Origin: JBQTIU01 sp052387815
GTDB taxonomy: Bacteria > Pseudomonadota > Alphaproteobacteria > CACIAM-22H2
Assembly: GCA_052387815.1 (NCBI GenBank)
Contig: JBQTIU010000060.1
Span: forward strand, 1 to 37,606
Reading direction: 5' to 3'
Length of the DNA stretch: 37,606 bases
This document shows positions 8,471 through 16,269 of the stretch, piece by piece. The stretch's first letter is position 1. Every line of letters starts with the position of its first letter. The translations under genes and the position numbers were made by a program. The notes under the pieces are model-generated. The model worked only from the letters and a program-made list of their open reading frames with translations. It was not told where the DNA came from and searched no databases.

Positions 8471-9593
8471 GGTCGCATTCCGGCAGGATTCGCCGCAGCC
8501 GGTCGGCGAAGGCGGCGATGCAGATTTCTTCCTCCGACAGCGGCCCCCGCACATAGCCGCGGCTTCCCGTGCCGTGGTAGACCCGCTCGATGAGGTCGCG
8601 ATCCTCGACGCTGACGACGCGGTTGATGCGCCAGTTGAGATAGCGCGCCAGCCGCATCTCGCGCGAGGAGTCCGGCAGGGCGTAAGGGATCTCGCGGATC
8701 AGCGTGCGTCCGGGGGCGAGCGGGATGATGTGCATGAAGTCCACCTGGTCGGGATAGACGTCGAAGGCGACATTCGGCCACAGGAGGTAATAGGACCACA
8801 GGCGCCGGCGATCTTCGGGCAGGTGCGCCTGACTGGGAAGGATCGCGCAATAGTGCCGCTCGGACCAGCCGGCGTTCTCACGGGCTTCGATGGCACCGCT
8901 CATCCGGTACACATGGTCCTTGACCTCGAGCGCGTAGCTGCGAGCGATCAGGCGGCCGAGGCCCGTATGCGCATGGGCGATGTGCAGGCCGTCGATGTAG
9001 TTCTCGACCACGGTCTTCCAGTTGACCTCGCGCGGGCGAAGCGTCACGCGGCCGAGCGGCCGCATCTCGCCAAGGCGATAGGGACGCAGCTCCGCCTCGT
9101 AAGGGCGCATCATTTGCTGAACGCTCGGGCCGCCGGGCTCCAAGCGAAAGAAGACGAAGCCCTGCCAGGTTTCGACCTCGAGCTCGGGCAAGCCGCGCTC
9201 TGCCGTGGTCAAGCCCGGATAGGCGCTTTGGCGCGGGACCGCGACCAGCCGGCCGCGCCCGTCATACGTCCAAGCGTGAAAGGGACAGACGATGCGCCCC
9301 GATCTCAACTGTCCCCTGGGGCCCCCGCCCTCGCCGTCGAGAAGCCGCGCGCCGCGGTGGCGGCAAACGTTGGCAAGCGCGCGCACGACGCCGTCCTCGC
9401 CGCGCACGATGATGAGCGGCTCGTCCATGAAGTCGAGGCGGAAATAGTCGCCCGGCTCGGGCACGTCGCTGACGTGGCAGGCCACCTGCCAGGCGCGCTT
9501 GAAGATGCGCTCGCGCTCGGCCGCGAAGAAGGCCTGGTCCCGGTAGACCCAGCCCGGCAGGCCTGTCGTCGCCAGGGTTTTCGATGCCGCCAT
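8445..9593 (-). CDS. Rieske-type ring-hydroxylating oxygenase alpha subunit
   Basis: The 382-residue product carries the [2Fe-2S] Rieske motif C77-x-H79 (NVCRHRGARL) and C103-x2-H106 (IVCPFHAWTYDG). The mononuclear iron site follows in VVENYIDGLHIAHAH (Asp201, His204, His209 with bridging residues). It resembles the choline-monooxygenase / aromatic-dioxygenase alpha family; electron-transfer partners are not encoded nearby, and the substrate is unknown. ATG 9593 is chosen because MAASKTL... leads directly into the domain. An IS21 element begins 7 bases upstream of this codon, so native promoter and leader are now 2.9 kb away. Expression may depend on read-through from istAB, which point the same way. 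The coding sequence itself is undamaged. Confidence 0.9.
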   Translation of the reverse strand: MAASKTLATTGLPGWVYRDQAFFAAERERIFKRAWQVACHVSDVPEPGDYFRLDFMDEPLIIVRGEDGVVRALANVCRHRGARLLDGEGGGPRGQLRSGRIVCPFHAWTYDGRGRLVAVPRQSAYPGLTTAERGLPELEVETWQGFVFFRLEPGGPSVQQMMRPYEAELRPYRLGEMRPLGRVTLRPREVNWKTVVENYIDGLHIAHAHTGLGRLIARSYALEVKDHVYRMSGAIEARENAGWSERHYCAILPSQAHLPEDRRRLWSYYLLWPNVAFDVYPDQVDFMHIIPLAPGRTLIREIPYALPDSSREMRLARYLNWRINRVVSVEDRDLIERVYHGTGSRGYVRGPLSEEEICIAAFADRLRRILPECDLAEPPRRV

Positions 9594-9600
9594 GGTCGCT
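9592..9600. repeat. IS21 target-site duplication, left copy
   Basis: ATGGTCGCT stands directly outside the left end of the insertion sequence and is repeated exactly at 12512-12520 outside the right end. The copy overlaps the Rieske start codon (minus-strand ATG at 9593-9591). Nine bases is slightly longer than usual for IS21 elements, so one base may match by chance. Confidence 0.85.
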
Positions 9601-9693
9601 TGCGGATTCCGACGAAGTCGGCCGGGGATTCCGATTTGAAGTCGGCCACCCAATCCGATTGATGTCGGCCGGGTGTTCCGAGGGAAGCCGGCC
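9601..9693. repeat. IS21 left-end array of four terminal repeats
   Basis: Four imperfect copies at about 23-bp period each end in (A/G)AAGTCGGCC or a close variant: about 9604-9623, 9624-9647, 9648-9670 and 9671-9693. A 32-bp stretch (9639-9670) is repeated exactly, inverted, at 12465-12496. In IS21 elements such multiple end repeats are transposase binding sites. Confidence 0.85.
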
Positions 9694-9991
9694 GGGGTGG
9701 CGAGCGCCCCGCTGACGGGGGTAAGTGGCATGGGGGAGGCGGCCGGGTCAAGACGCAGCGTGCGATCGTGATTGCGCTGGCGAGGGTCCGGGGTGCTCTT
9801 GCTTTGCCGAGCAATTGAAAGTCCGGGGGTGGTTGATGCGCCTGTGGGGATGTGGGCGAAGGCGAGCATTTCCCCGCGTTGCGCAGCGACGTGGGGGAAG
9901 CGCAGCCGGTCCCCGGACTTGACCCGGGGATCGTCCACATCCCCACAAGCGAGCGCGGCGGGCGGCACGGCTGTCGGCTGGCTGGCGCGGG
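9694..9991. other. Non-coding segment of the IS element downstream of istB
   Basis: No convincing gene is present in these ~300 bases. They hold a perfect 13-bp inverted repeat, TGTGGGGATGTGG at 9843-9855 and its complement at 9935-9947. Between the arms sits a smaller perfect palindrome, TCCCCGG (9910-9916), seven bases, CCGGGGA (9924-9930). The palindrome resembles a dispersed repeat that I recall as common in alphaproteobacterial genomes. The structures could damp transcription leaving istB toward the Rieske gene, but no T-tract follows on that strand. Confidence 0.6.
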
Positions 9992-10789
9992 TCAACGGGC
10001 GCGCCGCTTGGCGGGGGCGACTTCGGCTTGGACGGAATCGTCGGGGGGAGCGTCGTCGGCGCGGCGGCGCTGCCTACGCAGGGACTCGCCTTTGAGCTCG
10101 ATACGGTGGGCGTTGTGGACGAGGCGGTCGAGGATGGCATCAGCGAGAGTGGGATCGGCGATGACGGCGTGCCAGCGGTCGACGGGGATCTGACTGGTGA
10201 TGAGAGTGGCGCCGCGGCCGTAGCGGTCCTCGACGATCTCAAGCAGGTCGTGGCGCTGGTCGGGGGCGAGCGGCTCGAGGCCCCAATCGTCGAGGATGAG
10301 GAGCTTGACGCCGCCCAGCGCGCGCATGAGGCGGGGGTAGCGGCCGTCGCCGCGGGCGAGCGCGAGGTCGGCGAACAGGCGCGGGATGCGCTGATAGAGG
10401 ACGGAGCGATTGTCGCGGCAGGCCTTGTGGCCGAGCGCGCAGGCCAACCAGCTTTTGCCGACGCCGGTGGGGCCTCCGATGATCAGGTTTTGATGGGCGT
10501 CGATCCACTGGCCGCCAGCGAGCTTGAGGAAGAGCGTGCGGTCGAGGCCGCGCGGGGTGCGGAAGTCTACGTCCTCGACGGTGGCGTGATGGCGCAGCCG
10601 GGCGTAGCGGAGCCTGGACTTGAGGCGGCGGTCCTGGCGCTCGGTCGCCTCGCGGTCGAGCAGCAGGGCGAGCCATTCGGCATGGCTGAGACCGGCGGTC
10701 TGGGGGTTGGCGTCGAGCTCGGCGAAGGCGCGGGCCATGCCGGCGAGGCCGAGTTGGTGGAGCAGGTCGAGGGTGGGATGGGTCAGCAC
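9992..10789 (-). CDS. istB: IS21 transposition helper ATPase IstB
   Basis: The 265-residue product is a DnaA/DnaC-like AAA+ ATPase with Walker A GGPTGVGKSW near residue 105 and Walker B LLILDDWG near residue 170. It starts with the usual IstB N-terminus (LDLLHQLGLAGMARAF). IstB oligomerises on DNA and promotes IstA-mediated transposition. It begins 9 bases after the istA stop codon, the normal istA-istB arrangement. The C-terminus is basic. It appears intact, unlike its partner. Confidence 0.95.
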   Translation of the reverse strand: MLTHPTLDLLHQLGLAGMARAFAELDANPQTAGLSHAEWLALLLDREATERQDRRLKSRLRYARLRHHATVEDVDFRTPRGLDRTLFLKLAGGQWIDAHQNLIIGGPTGVGKSWLACALGHKACRDNRSVLYQRIPRLFADLALARGDGRYPRLMRALGGVKLLILDDWGLEPLAPDQRHDLLEIVEDRYGRGATLITSQIPVDRWHAVIADPTLADAILDRLVHNAHRIELKGESLRRQRRRADDAPPDDSVQAEVAPAKRRAR

Positions 10790-10798
10790 GGGTCACCT

Positions 10799-12342
10799 TC
10801 AGTGGTAGTAGCGGGGGCCGCGGACGTTGGGATGGTCGATCGGCCGGCCGTCGGCGGCCCCGGGGGAGGACGGACGGCGATCGAGGTTGTGCTTGAGGAT
10901 GGAGACGATGGAGCCGTACGAGAGCGCACCGATGTCGAGGCCACGCGCGCAGGCCGCCTCAAGCCGCTCGCGGCCGTAGTGGCGGACGAGGCGAAGGATC
11001 CCGAGGCAGGCGCGGAAGCCCTGCTCGGGGTGCGGCCGGCTGGTGAGGATGCGCTCGACCAGCAGTGCGCAGGACGCGCCGACGGCGGTGGCGTCCAGCT
11101 TGAGGCGGGGCAACGTCCAGCCGAGGTAGCGGCGGTGGGCGCTGGGCATGTGCTCGGGCACGGTGGTGTGCCGGCCGCGGCCGCCGGCGCGGACATGGGC
11201 GGCGACGCGCTCGCCCTTGTGGAACACCTCGACCGTCCGCGCGGTGATGCGCGCCTCGACCTGCTCCTTGAGCAGCCGGTGGGGCACCGAGTAGTAGTGG
11301 CCGTCGATGTCGACGTGGTAGTCGAGGCCGACGCGGCGGAGTTTCCACTCGGCGTAGACGTAAGGCTCGGCCGGCACGGCGCCGAGCGCCGGCCGGTCGA
11401 GACGATCGAAGAGCTGGCGGCGGCTCTCGGCGAGCCGGCGCATCGGGCGCCGGTTGAGGCTGACGAGCAGCTCGGCAATGGCGGCGTTGAGCTCGGCCAG
11501 GGAGAAGAAGCGGCGATGGCGCAAGCGCGCCAGGATCCAGCGCTGGACGACCTGGACGGCGACCTCGACCTTGGCCTTGTCGCGCGGCTTGCGGACCCGC
11601 GCCGGCAGGATGGCGGTGCCGTAATGCCCCGCCATCTCCTGGTAGGTGCGGTTGATCTCCGGCTCGTAGCAGCAGGCGGCAGTGATGCCGGCCTTGAGGT
11701 TGTCGGGGACGACTTGGCGGGGAACGCCGTCCAGGAACGCGAAGGCGTTGACGTGAACGGCGATCCAGTCCGGGAGGGCTTGCGTCCACACCGCCTCGGC
11801 GTAGGTGTAGTTCGAGGCGCCCAGCGCGGCGACGAAGATCTGCGCCGGCCGCAACTCGCCGGTGAGGGGGTCGGCCACAGCGACCGTCTGGCCGGCGAAG
11901 TCGACGAACAGCTTTTCGCCGGCGACATGGACCTGGCGCATGGTCGGCGACAGGCGGCTCGCCCAGGCGCCGTAGAGTTCGCAGAAGCGCGAGTAGCCGT
12001 AGCCGGCGGGTGCGGCCGTGCGGTACTCCTCCCACAGCAGCGCCAGCGTCATGCCCGGCCGGCGCAACTCGCCGTGCAGTGTCGCCCAGTCCGGCTCGCT
12101 CTTGCGGCGCTGACCCGGGACGCCGCCAGCCTTGGGGAACAGCCGCGTCTCCAGCGTCGCGTCGGTCAGAGTCTCGGGCAGCGGCCAAGCCAGCCCGGCC
12201 TCGGCCACACGGTCCGGCACTGCCGCACCGTGCTGCGCGCCACCCCGACGCTGCGGGCGATCGCACGGTCGGTGGCTCCGCATGCGTGCTTCAGGCGCAG
12301 CATCTCGCGAATCCGTCGCATCGACACTCTCTCGGCAGGCAT
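10799..12342 (-). pseudogene. istA: IS21 transposase IstA, frameshifted
   Basis: The N-terminal helix-turn-helix part (start ATG 12342, preceded by GGAGGGG; RLKHACGATDRAIARSVGVA then STVRQ) is in one frame, which stops at 12166. The rest (DRVAEAGLAWPLPET onward through the DDE integrase core and C-terminal domain) is in another frame and reaches the stop at 10799. The switch falls near 12215-12222 and equals loss of one base. Joined, the halves give about 513 residues, normal for IstA. Programmed -1 frameshifting would also fit, but I see no clear slippery heptamer, and IS21 elements do not usually use it. A sequencing error is the third possibility. Confidence 0.85.
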
Positions 12343-12414
12343 CGGCTCCCCTCCACGCAAAAGGAGGAGACCCTACGCCGTGGCCCAGCGGTCGAGCGCT
12401 CGTCACCCCAAGGG

Positions 12415-12511
12415 GGTGGCCGACTTCAAATCGGAATCGGTGGCCGACTTCGATTGGAACGGGTGGCCGACATCAATCGGATTGGGTGGCCGACTTGCCC
12501 CGGAATCCGCA
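12415..12511. repeat. IS21 right-end array of four terminal repeats
   Basis: Four copies of the GGCCGACTT-containing motif occur at about 12418, 12441, 12465 and 12488, the inverse of the left-end array. The copy at 12465-12496 is identical over 32 bp to the left-end copy. The outer end CGGAATCCGCA mirrors the left terminus. Confidence 0.85.
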
Positions 12512-12520
12512 ATGGTCGCT
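12512..12520. repeat. IS21 target-site duplication, right copy
   Basis: ATGGTCGCT repeats the 9 bases at 9592-9600. It marks the original join: before insertion the sequence from 12521 rightwards lay directly upstream of the Rieske gene. Confidence 0.85.
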
Positions 12521-12800
12521 TTGTCGCTCCAGCGCCGGTCATGCCGAGCGAGCTTCTAACCCACGGCGAAGAGGGGCTCAACCCGGGATCGCCAAGCTCC
12601 ACGATGTTAAGCCGCAACCCTGGCACTTCTCGGGGTTTTATGCGAATGGCCGTACTACCTATTGGGAGCCTCGGCGCTTTGGACACAAGTAGACCATCTC
12701 AACCCCATTGCGGCACTTATTTCGCTGCTATTAAAACTATCTATTTACACAGATCAAAAGTTCGTATATCGTCTATTTGAACTGACTAAGTGAGTCCACG
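12521..12800. other. Intergenic region, ancestral Rieske/cyclase divergent spacer
   Basis: These 280 bases have no supported gene. Read on the minus strand, the first bases supply a GGAG (CTGGAGCGACAAAG) that would have been the native leader of the Rieske gene before the IS arrived. The right-hand 80 bases are clearly AT-richer than the rest of the window and hold a candidate promoter for the HTH-cyclase gene. A short plus-strand frame ending at 12692 (WHFSGFYANGRTTYW) has protein-like composition but no recognisable family. Confidence 0.55.
12744..12772 (+). promoter_or_regulatory. Candidate promoter of the HTH-PAS-cyclase gene
   Basis: TTTACA (12744-12749, five of six -35 bases) is followed after 17 bases by TATCGT (12767-12772, four of six -10 bases), inside the AT-rich stretch just upstream of the ATG at 12801. 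The inverted pentamers AGTTC (12759-12763) and GAACT (12779-12783) flank the -10 and could be part of an operator, but five bases is weak. Confidence 0.35.
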
Positions 12801-14348
12801 ATGGCTTCCGACCGCCCGCTTAGCAGCAAGGAATTGCTCGCGCGCACTGGACTCTCGCGCGCGACCCTCAACAACTACATCACCCTCGGCCTGCTGCCGC
12901 GACCCCAGGTCGGGCCGGCCGGGCCGGCAAGCGGGCGGACACGGCGGCTCGGCTACTTCCCGGCGGCCGCCCTCGAGCGGATCATCGAAGTCAACCGATT
13001 GAAACAGGAGGGACTGAGCATGGCGGAGATCGTCGAACGGCTCGTCACCAAGGGACTGGAAAGCCGGTCCCCAACGCCCGTCCCCTACGCGCCCGAGGCG
13101 GGCCCCGCGCCCTTGCGGCCGGCGCCGTCCGCACGGGAGGACGGGCTCCGGCTCACCATCGACGACATGCCCTGCCCGGCCTATTTGATCAACAACAGTT
13201 TCGAGCTGACATGGTGGAACGGCCGGGCGGCGCGCGAGCTGTTCGGCCGGCCCGCCGGTCTCGACGGCGAGATCGAGGCGCGCAACGTCTTCCGCCTGCT
13301 GCTGGCCGCCGGCTTCTTGCGAGGCGCGCAGGATTGGCAGGACGTTCTCGCTTTTCACCTGTCGATCGGCAAGAACCGCATGGCCAAAGCCGGCCTGGCG
13401 AAGCTGTCGCCGTATCTCTCCGGCCCCGACGCGCGCCTGCTGGAGGGGCTGTATGACGCGGTCGCGCCGCACGCCGTGCGCCAGCTCGTGCACAAGCCAG
13501 TGAGCCTTGCCGCCCCCGGCGGCGCGATCATCGATTACATCGTTTACGCCGTGCCGTTCCGCGAGGGCATCCTGTTCGCCTACCTGCCGGCGCAAGAGCG
13601 AAGCGAGAGCCTCTTAGAACTGCTGTCGCGGCGCGAGCACGTGATACGGGACCTCTTGCGCAAGCGCATGCCGTTCCTCACGCATCTGAGCGCGCTCGTC
13701 GCCGATTTGCAGGACTCCGTGAAGATCTGCGCCGAACTGCCGCCGGAGGAGTATTTCGAGCTGATCAACGGCATCTGGAGCGGGCTGGCGCCGGCCTTCC
13801 GCAAGCACTACGGCACGCACGGCAAGCATGTCGGCGACGGCATGGTCTATTATTTCTTCCCGCAACCCGATTGCAGTTGCATCCTCAACGCCCTCGCCTG
13901 CGCCCAGGAAATCAAGGCGAAGATGCGCGAGATCAGCAAAGCGTGGCAGCTACGCAAGAACTGGCTGATCGAGCTCTATCTCAATATCGGGCTCAACGAG
14001 GGTCGGGAGTGGTTCGGCGTCTACCAGTCCGACACCAACCTCGAATTCACCGTGCTCGGCGACACCATCAACCATACCGGCCGGTTGAGTGATTTCGCCC
14101 GGTTCGGGGCGATCTGGGTGACCAAGAACATGCTGACCAGCTTGACGCCGGAAGAACGGGCGCGGGTACGCTTCGGCGTCCGTCGCCGCACCGAGAGCGG
14201 CCAAGAGATATTGGTCCCTTCCGTCTACTCCCGCATCTCCGGGCTGGTCGACCTCGGCAACCCGAAATACGAGAAGTTCAAGGACATCGCCACCCTCGCC
14301 GTGACCGAGTTTCTGGACTTGGCCGAACCCCTGGCGACGCCGGCCTGA
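12801..14348 (+). CDS. MerR-type HTH / PAS-like / class III nucleotide cyclase fusion
   Basis: The 515-residue soluble protein appears to combine three parts. Residues 6-85 are a MerR-like winged HTH (LSSKELLARTGLSRATLNNY, then a wing and ALERIIEVNRLKQEGLSMAEI). Residues 117-260 look like a PAS fold (PCPAYLINNSFELTWWN). Residues 290-480 are a class III cyclase: metal-binding Asp302 (LVADLQDS) and Asp346 (HVGDGM), purine-recognition Lys342 and Asp421 (LGDT), and transition-state Asn424 and Arg428 (INHTGRL). All key catalytic residues are therefore present, with adenylate cyclase-type specificity likely. No membrane segment or signal peptide is seen. Its position opposite the Rieske operon before the IS insertion suggests local regulation, which is inference. 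DNA binding is inferred from the HTH only. Confidence 0.8.
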   Translation: MASDRPLSSKELLARTGLSRATLNNYITLGLLPRPQVGPAGPASGRTRRLGYFPAAALERIIEVNRLKQEGLSMAEIVERLVTKGLESRSPTPVPYAPEAGPAPLRPAPSAREDGLRLTIDDMPCPAYLINNSFELTWWNGRAARELFGRPAGLDGEIEARNVFRLLLAAGFLRGAQDWQDVLAFHLSIGKNRMAKAGLAKLSPYLSGPDARLLEGLYDAVAPHAVRQLVHKPVSLAAPGGAIIDYIVYAVPFREGILFAYLPAQERSESLLELLSRREHVIRDLLRKRMPFLTHLSALVADLQDSVKICAELPPEEYFELINGIWSGLAPAFRKHYGTHGKHVGDGMVYYFFPQPDCSCILNALACAQEIKAKMREISKAWQLRKNWLIELYLNIGLNEGREWFGVYQSDTNLEFTVLGDTINHTGRLSDFARFGAIWVTKNMLTSLTPEERARVRFGVRRRTESGQEILVPSVYSRISGLVDLGNPKYEKFKDIATLAVTEFLDLAEPLATPA

Positions 14349-14423
14349 GCCGGGGTTGCGCGGTAGCGGAGACCGCCGGTCCGAGCTTCGCCCGCCGGGC
14401 TTTGCGCCGGCCGCCGACGGCCC

Positions 14424-16190
14424 TCATCCCTCCGGCAGCGCCGGCGCCGCGTCCTCGATCTGCAGCCGGACCCGCCGTTCGCCGCGCCATTCGTCGGCCC
14501 TGAGGTGCCCCGCCACATGCAGGCTTGCCCCGGCGCCGTCGAGGAGCGCGCGGCCGAGCGGCGTGCCGAGCGCGCGGAAAGCGATCGCCTGGAGCCGCCC
14601 GGAGCGCTGGTCGGCGAGAAAGCAGCGCACATGCCGCTCGCCGACCGCATCGGCCCGGGCGATGCGCACGCCGGGAAAGGCGAAACGGGGCTCGGCATTG
14701 CCGGCCCCGAAGGGCCCCACTCGCTCCAGGCTCGCAATCAGGTCGGGCGTCGCCGCGGCGAGCGCGAGCGCGCCGTCGAGCCCGAGCTCGGGCCTCAGGT
14801 CCGCGACCGTCCGCTCGGCGATGCGGGAGGACAGAAATTCCCTCAGCTCGCCGAGGCGGGCTTCCTCGACCGTGAACCCGGCGGCGTTCGGGTGCCCGCC
14901 GCCGTTCACCAACAGGCCCGCCTGCCGGGCGGCGATCACTGCCGCCCCGAGATCGACCCCCGACGCCGAACGCCCCGAGCCCTTGCCGATGCCGCGATCG
15001 AGCGCGACCACGCAGGCCGGCCGATCGAAGCGTTCGGCGAGCCGCCCCGCGACCACGCCGATCACGCCCGCATGCCAGCCCTGGCCGGCGACGAATACGA
15101 GCCCGCCGCCATCCGCCTGGGCGAGCGCCGCCTCGAGCACGGCGGCCTCGATCGTCTGCCGCTCGCGATTCAAGCCATCGAGTCGTTCGGCGAGTTCCCT
15201 GGCCTCGTGCGGGTCGTCGGTGGTGAGCAGCCGGGCGCCGAGGTCGGCCGCGCCGATCCGGCCCCCGGCATTGACGCGCGGGCCGAGCACGAAGCCCAGA
15301 TGATAGGCGCCGCAGGGCGCCGACAGCCGCGCCACATCGGCGAGCGCCACCAGTCCCGCCGTGCGGCGTTGGGCGATGACTTTCAAGCCCTGGCTGACGA
15401 AGGCCCGGTTCAAGCCCGTCAAGGGCACGACGTCGCAGACCGTCCCCAGGGCGACGAGATCGAGCAAGCCCAGAAGATCGGGCTCAGGCCGCGCCGCGTA
15501 CCAACCGTCGCGCCGCAAGCGCCGGTTGAGCGCCACGGCGAGCAAGAACGACAGGCCCACGGCGGCGAGCTGGCGGTGCGGGCTCGACTCGTCAAGCCGG
15601 TTCGGATTGACGATGGCGTGGGCTTCGGGAAGGGCGGGCTCGGCGACATGGTGATCGACGACGATCACGTCGAGCCCGGCCGCAGCCGCCGCCGCGAGGG
15701 CGCCATGGGCGGTGATCCCGCAATCGACCGTCACCACGACGCCGGCGCCCTCCGCATGGAGGCGCAGGAGCGCCGGCGCGTTGGGGCCGTAGCCTTCGCG
15801 CAGCCGGTCGGGAATGTAAAATCGCACGCGCCCGCCGGCGGCGGTGAAGAAGCGGTGGAGGAGCGCCGCCGACGTCGCCCCATCGACGTCGTAATCGCCG
15901 AACACGGCGATCGTTTCGCCCCCGGAAAGAGCCCGGGCGAGACGGTGCGCCGCCTTGTCCATATCCTTGAGATGGCTTGGATCCGGCAGTTGATCGCGCA
16001 GCCTGGGGTCGAGGAAGGCGGGCGCCTCGTCGGCACCGACCCCGCGTCCGGCCAGCACCCGGGCGACGATCTCGGGGCACCCCAGGCGTTGGGCAAGCGC
16101 CAGCGCCGCACGCTCGTCGGCGAGCCGCGCGCGCCAGCGCCGGCCGGTGAGCGACCGCTCGACCCCGAGGAACTGGGTTTCGGCGCTCAT
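14424..16190 (-). CDS. recJ: Single-stranded-DNA-specific exonuclease RecJ
   Basis: The 588-residue product is a DHH-family 5'-3' single-strand exonuclease of recombination and mismatch repair. Metal-binding motifs are clear: VFGDYDVDGATS near residue 97, VDCGIT near 156, VVDHHVAEP near 178 and, later, the DHHA1 domain with VNGGGHPNAAGF near residue 434. An OB-fold region closes the protein. The length is normal. It is the last gene of the minus-strand run with hom and glpX, an order I recall as recurrent in Alphaproteobacteria. A 79-base gap holding an inverted repeat separates it from glpX. Confidence 0.95.
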   Translation of the reverse strand: MSAETQFLGVERSLTGRRWRARLADERAALALAQRLGCPEIVARVLAGRGVGADEAPAFLDPRLRDQLPDPSHLKDMDKAAHRLARALSGGETIAVFGDYDVDGATSAALLHRFFTAAGGRVRFYIPDRLREGYGPNAPALLRLHAEGAGVVVTVDCGITAHGALAAAAAAGLDVIVVDHHVAEPALPEAHAIVNPNRLDESSPHRQLAAVGLSFLLAVALNRRLRRDGWYAARPEPDLLGLLDLVALGTVCDVVPLTGLNRAFVSQGLKVIAQRRTAGLVALADVARLSAPCGAYHLGFVLGPRVNAGGRIGAADLGARLLTTDDPHEARELAERLDGLNRERQTIEAAVLEAALAQADGGGLVFVAGQGWHAGVIGVVAGRLAERFDRPACVVALDRGIGKGSGRSASGVDLGAAVIAARQAGLLVNGGGHPNAAGFTVEEARLGELREFLSSRIAERTVADLRPELGLDGALALAAATPDLIASLERVGPFGAGNAEPRFAFPGVRIARADAVGERHVRCFLADQRSGRLQAIAFRALGTPLGRALLDGAGASLHVAGHLRADEWRGERRVRLQIEDAAPALPEG

Positions 16191-16205
16191 GCGCGGCGGC
16201 GGGCG

Positions 16206-16254
16206 CCCCCACCCTTCCCTCCCCCACGCAACGCGCGCAGGGTTAGGGAGGGGG
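16206..16254. repeat. Imperfect inverted repeat between glpX and recJ
   Basis: CCCCCACCCTTCCCT (16206-16220) pairs, with small mismatches, with AGGGTTAGGGAGGGGG (16239-16254) around an 18-base loop. Strong strand asymmetry (C-rich arm, G-rich arm) makes a stable stem likely. It could modulate recJ expression relative to glpX or be one copy of a dispersed palindromic element. No T-tract follows, so it is not a classical terminator. Confidence 0.5.
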
Positions 16255-16269
16255 CTGCGGTCGGCGAGA

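Larger units (their letters stand above)
9601..12511 (-). mobile_element. IS21-family insertion sequence with istA and istB
   Basis: The element is 2,911 bp. Its ends are perfect 11-bp inverted repeats, TGCGGATTCCG at 9601 and CGGAATCCGCA ending at 12511, giving the TG...CA termini typical of IS21. Each end carries four spaced copies of a roughly 23-bp motif containing GAAGTCGGCC. It is bounded by a 9-bp direct repeat, so the insertion appears unrearranged. It encodes istA (frameshifted) and istB on the minus strand, reading toward the Rieske gene. Because istA is broken it may be immobile unless helped by another copy or by frameshifting. Confidence 0.93.

Noticed and set aside
8471..8554. 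Upstream extension of the FAD oxidoreductase
   Set aside because: It lies inside the Rieske gene and encodes a Cys/Arg-rich stretch unlike the family; a TTG at 8470 sits just before the first beta strand.
10028..12559. 843-codon plus-strand frame across the IS element
   Set aside because: It is antisense to istA and istB, has skewed composition typical of GC-rich shadows, and no domain is recognisable.
14409..14422. Hairpin GGCCG-CCGA-CGGCC between the cyclase gene and recJ
   Set aside because: The stem is only five pairs and has no T-run on either strand, so it is not called as a terminator.
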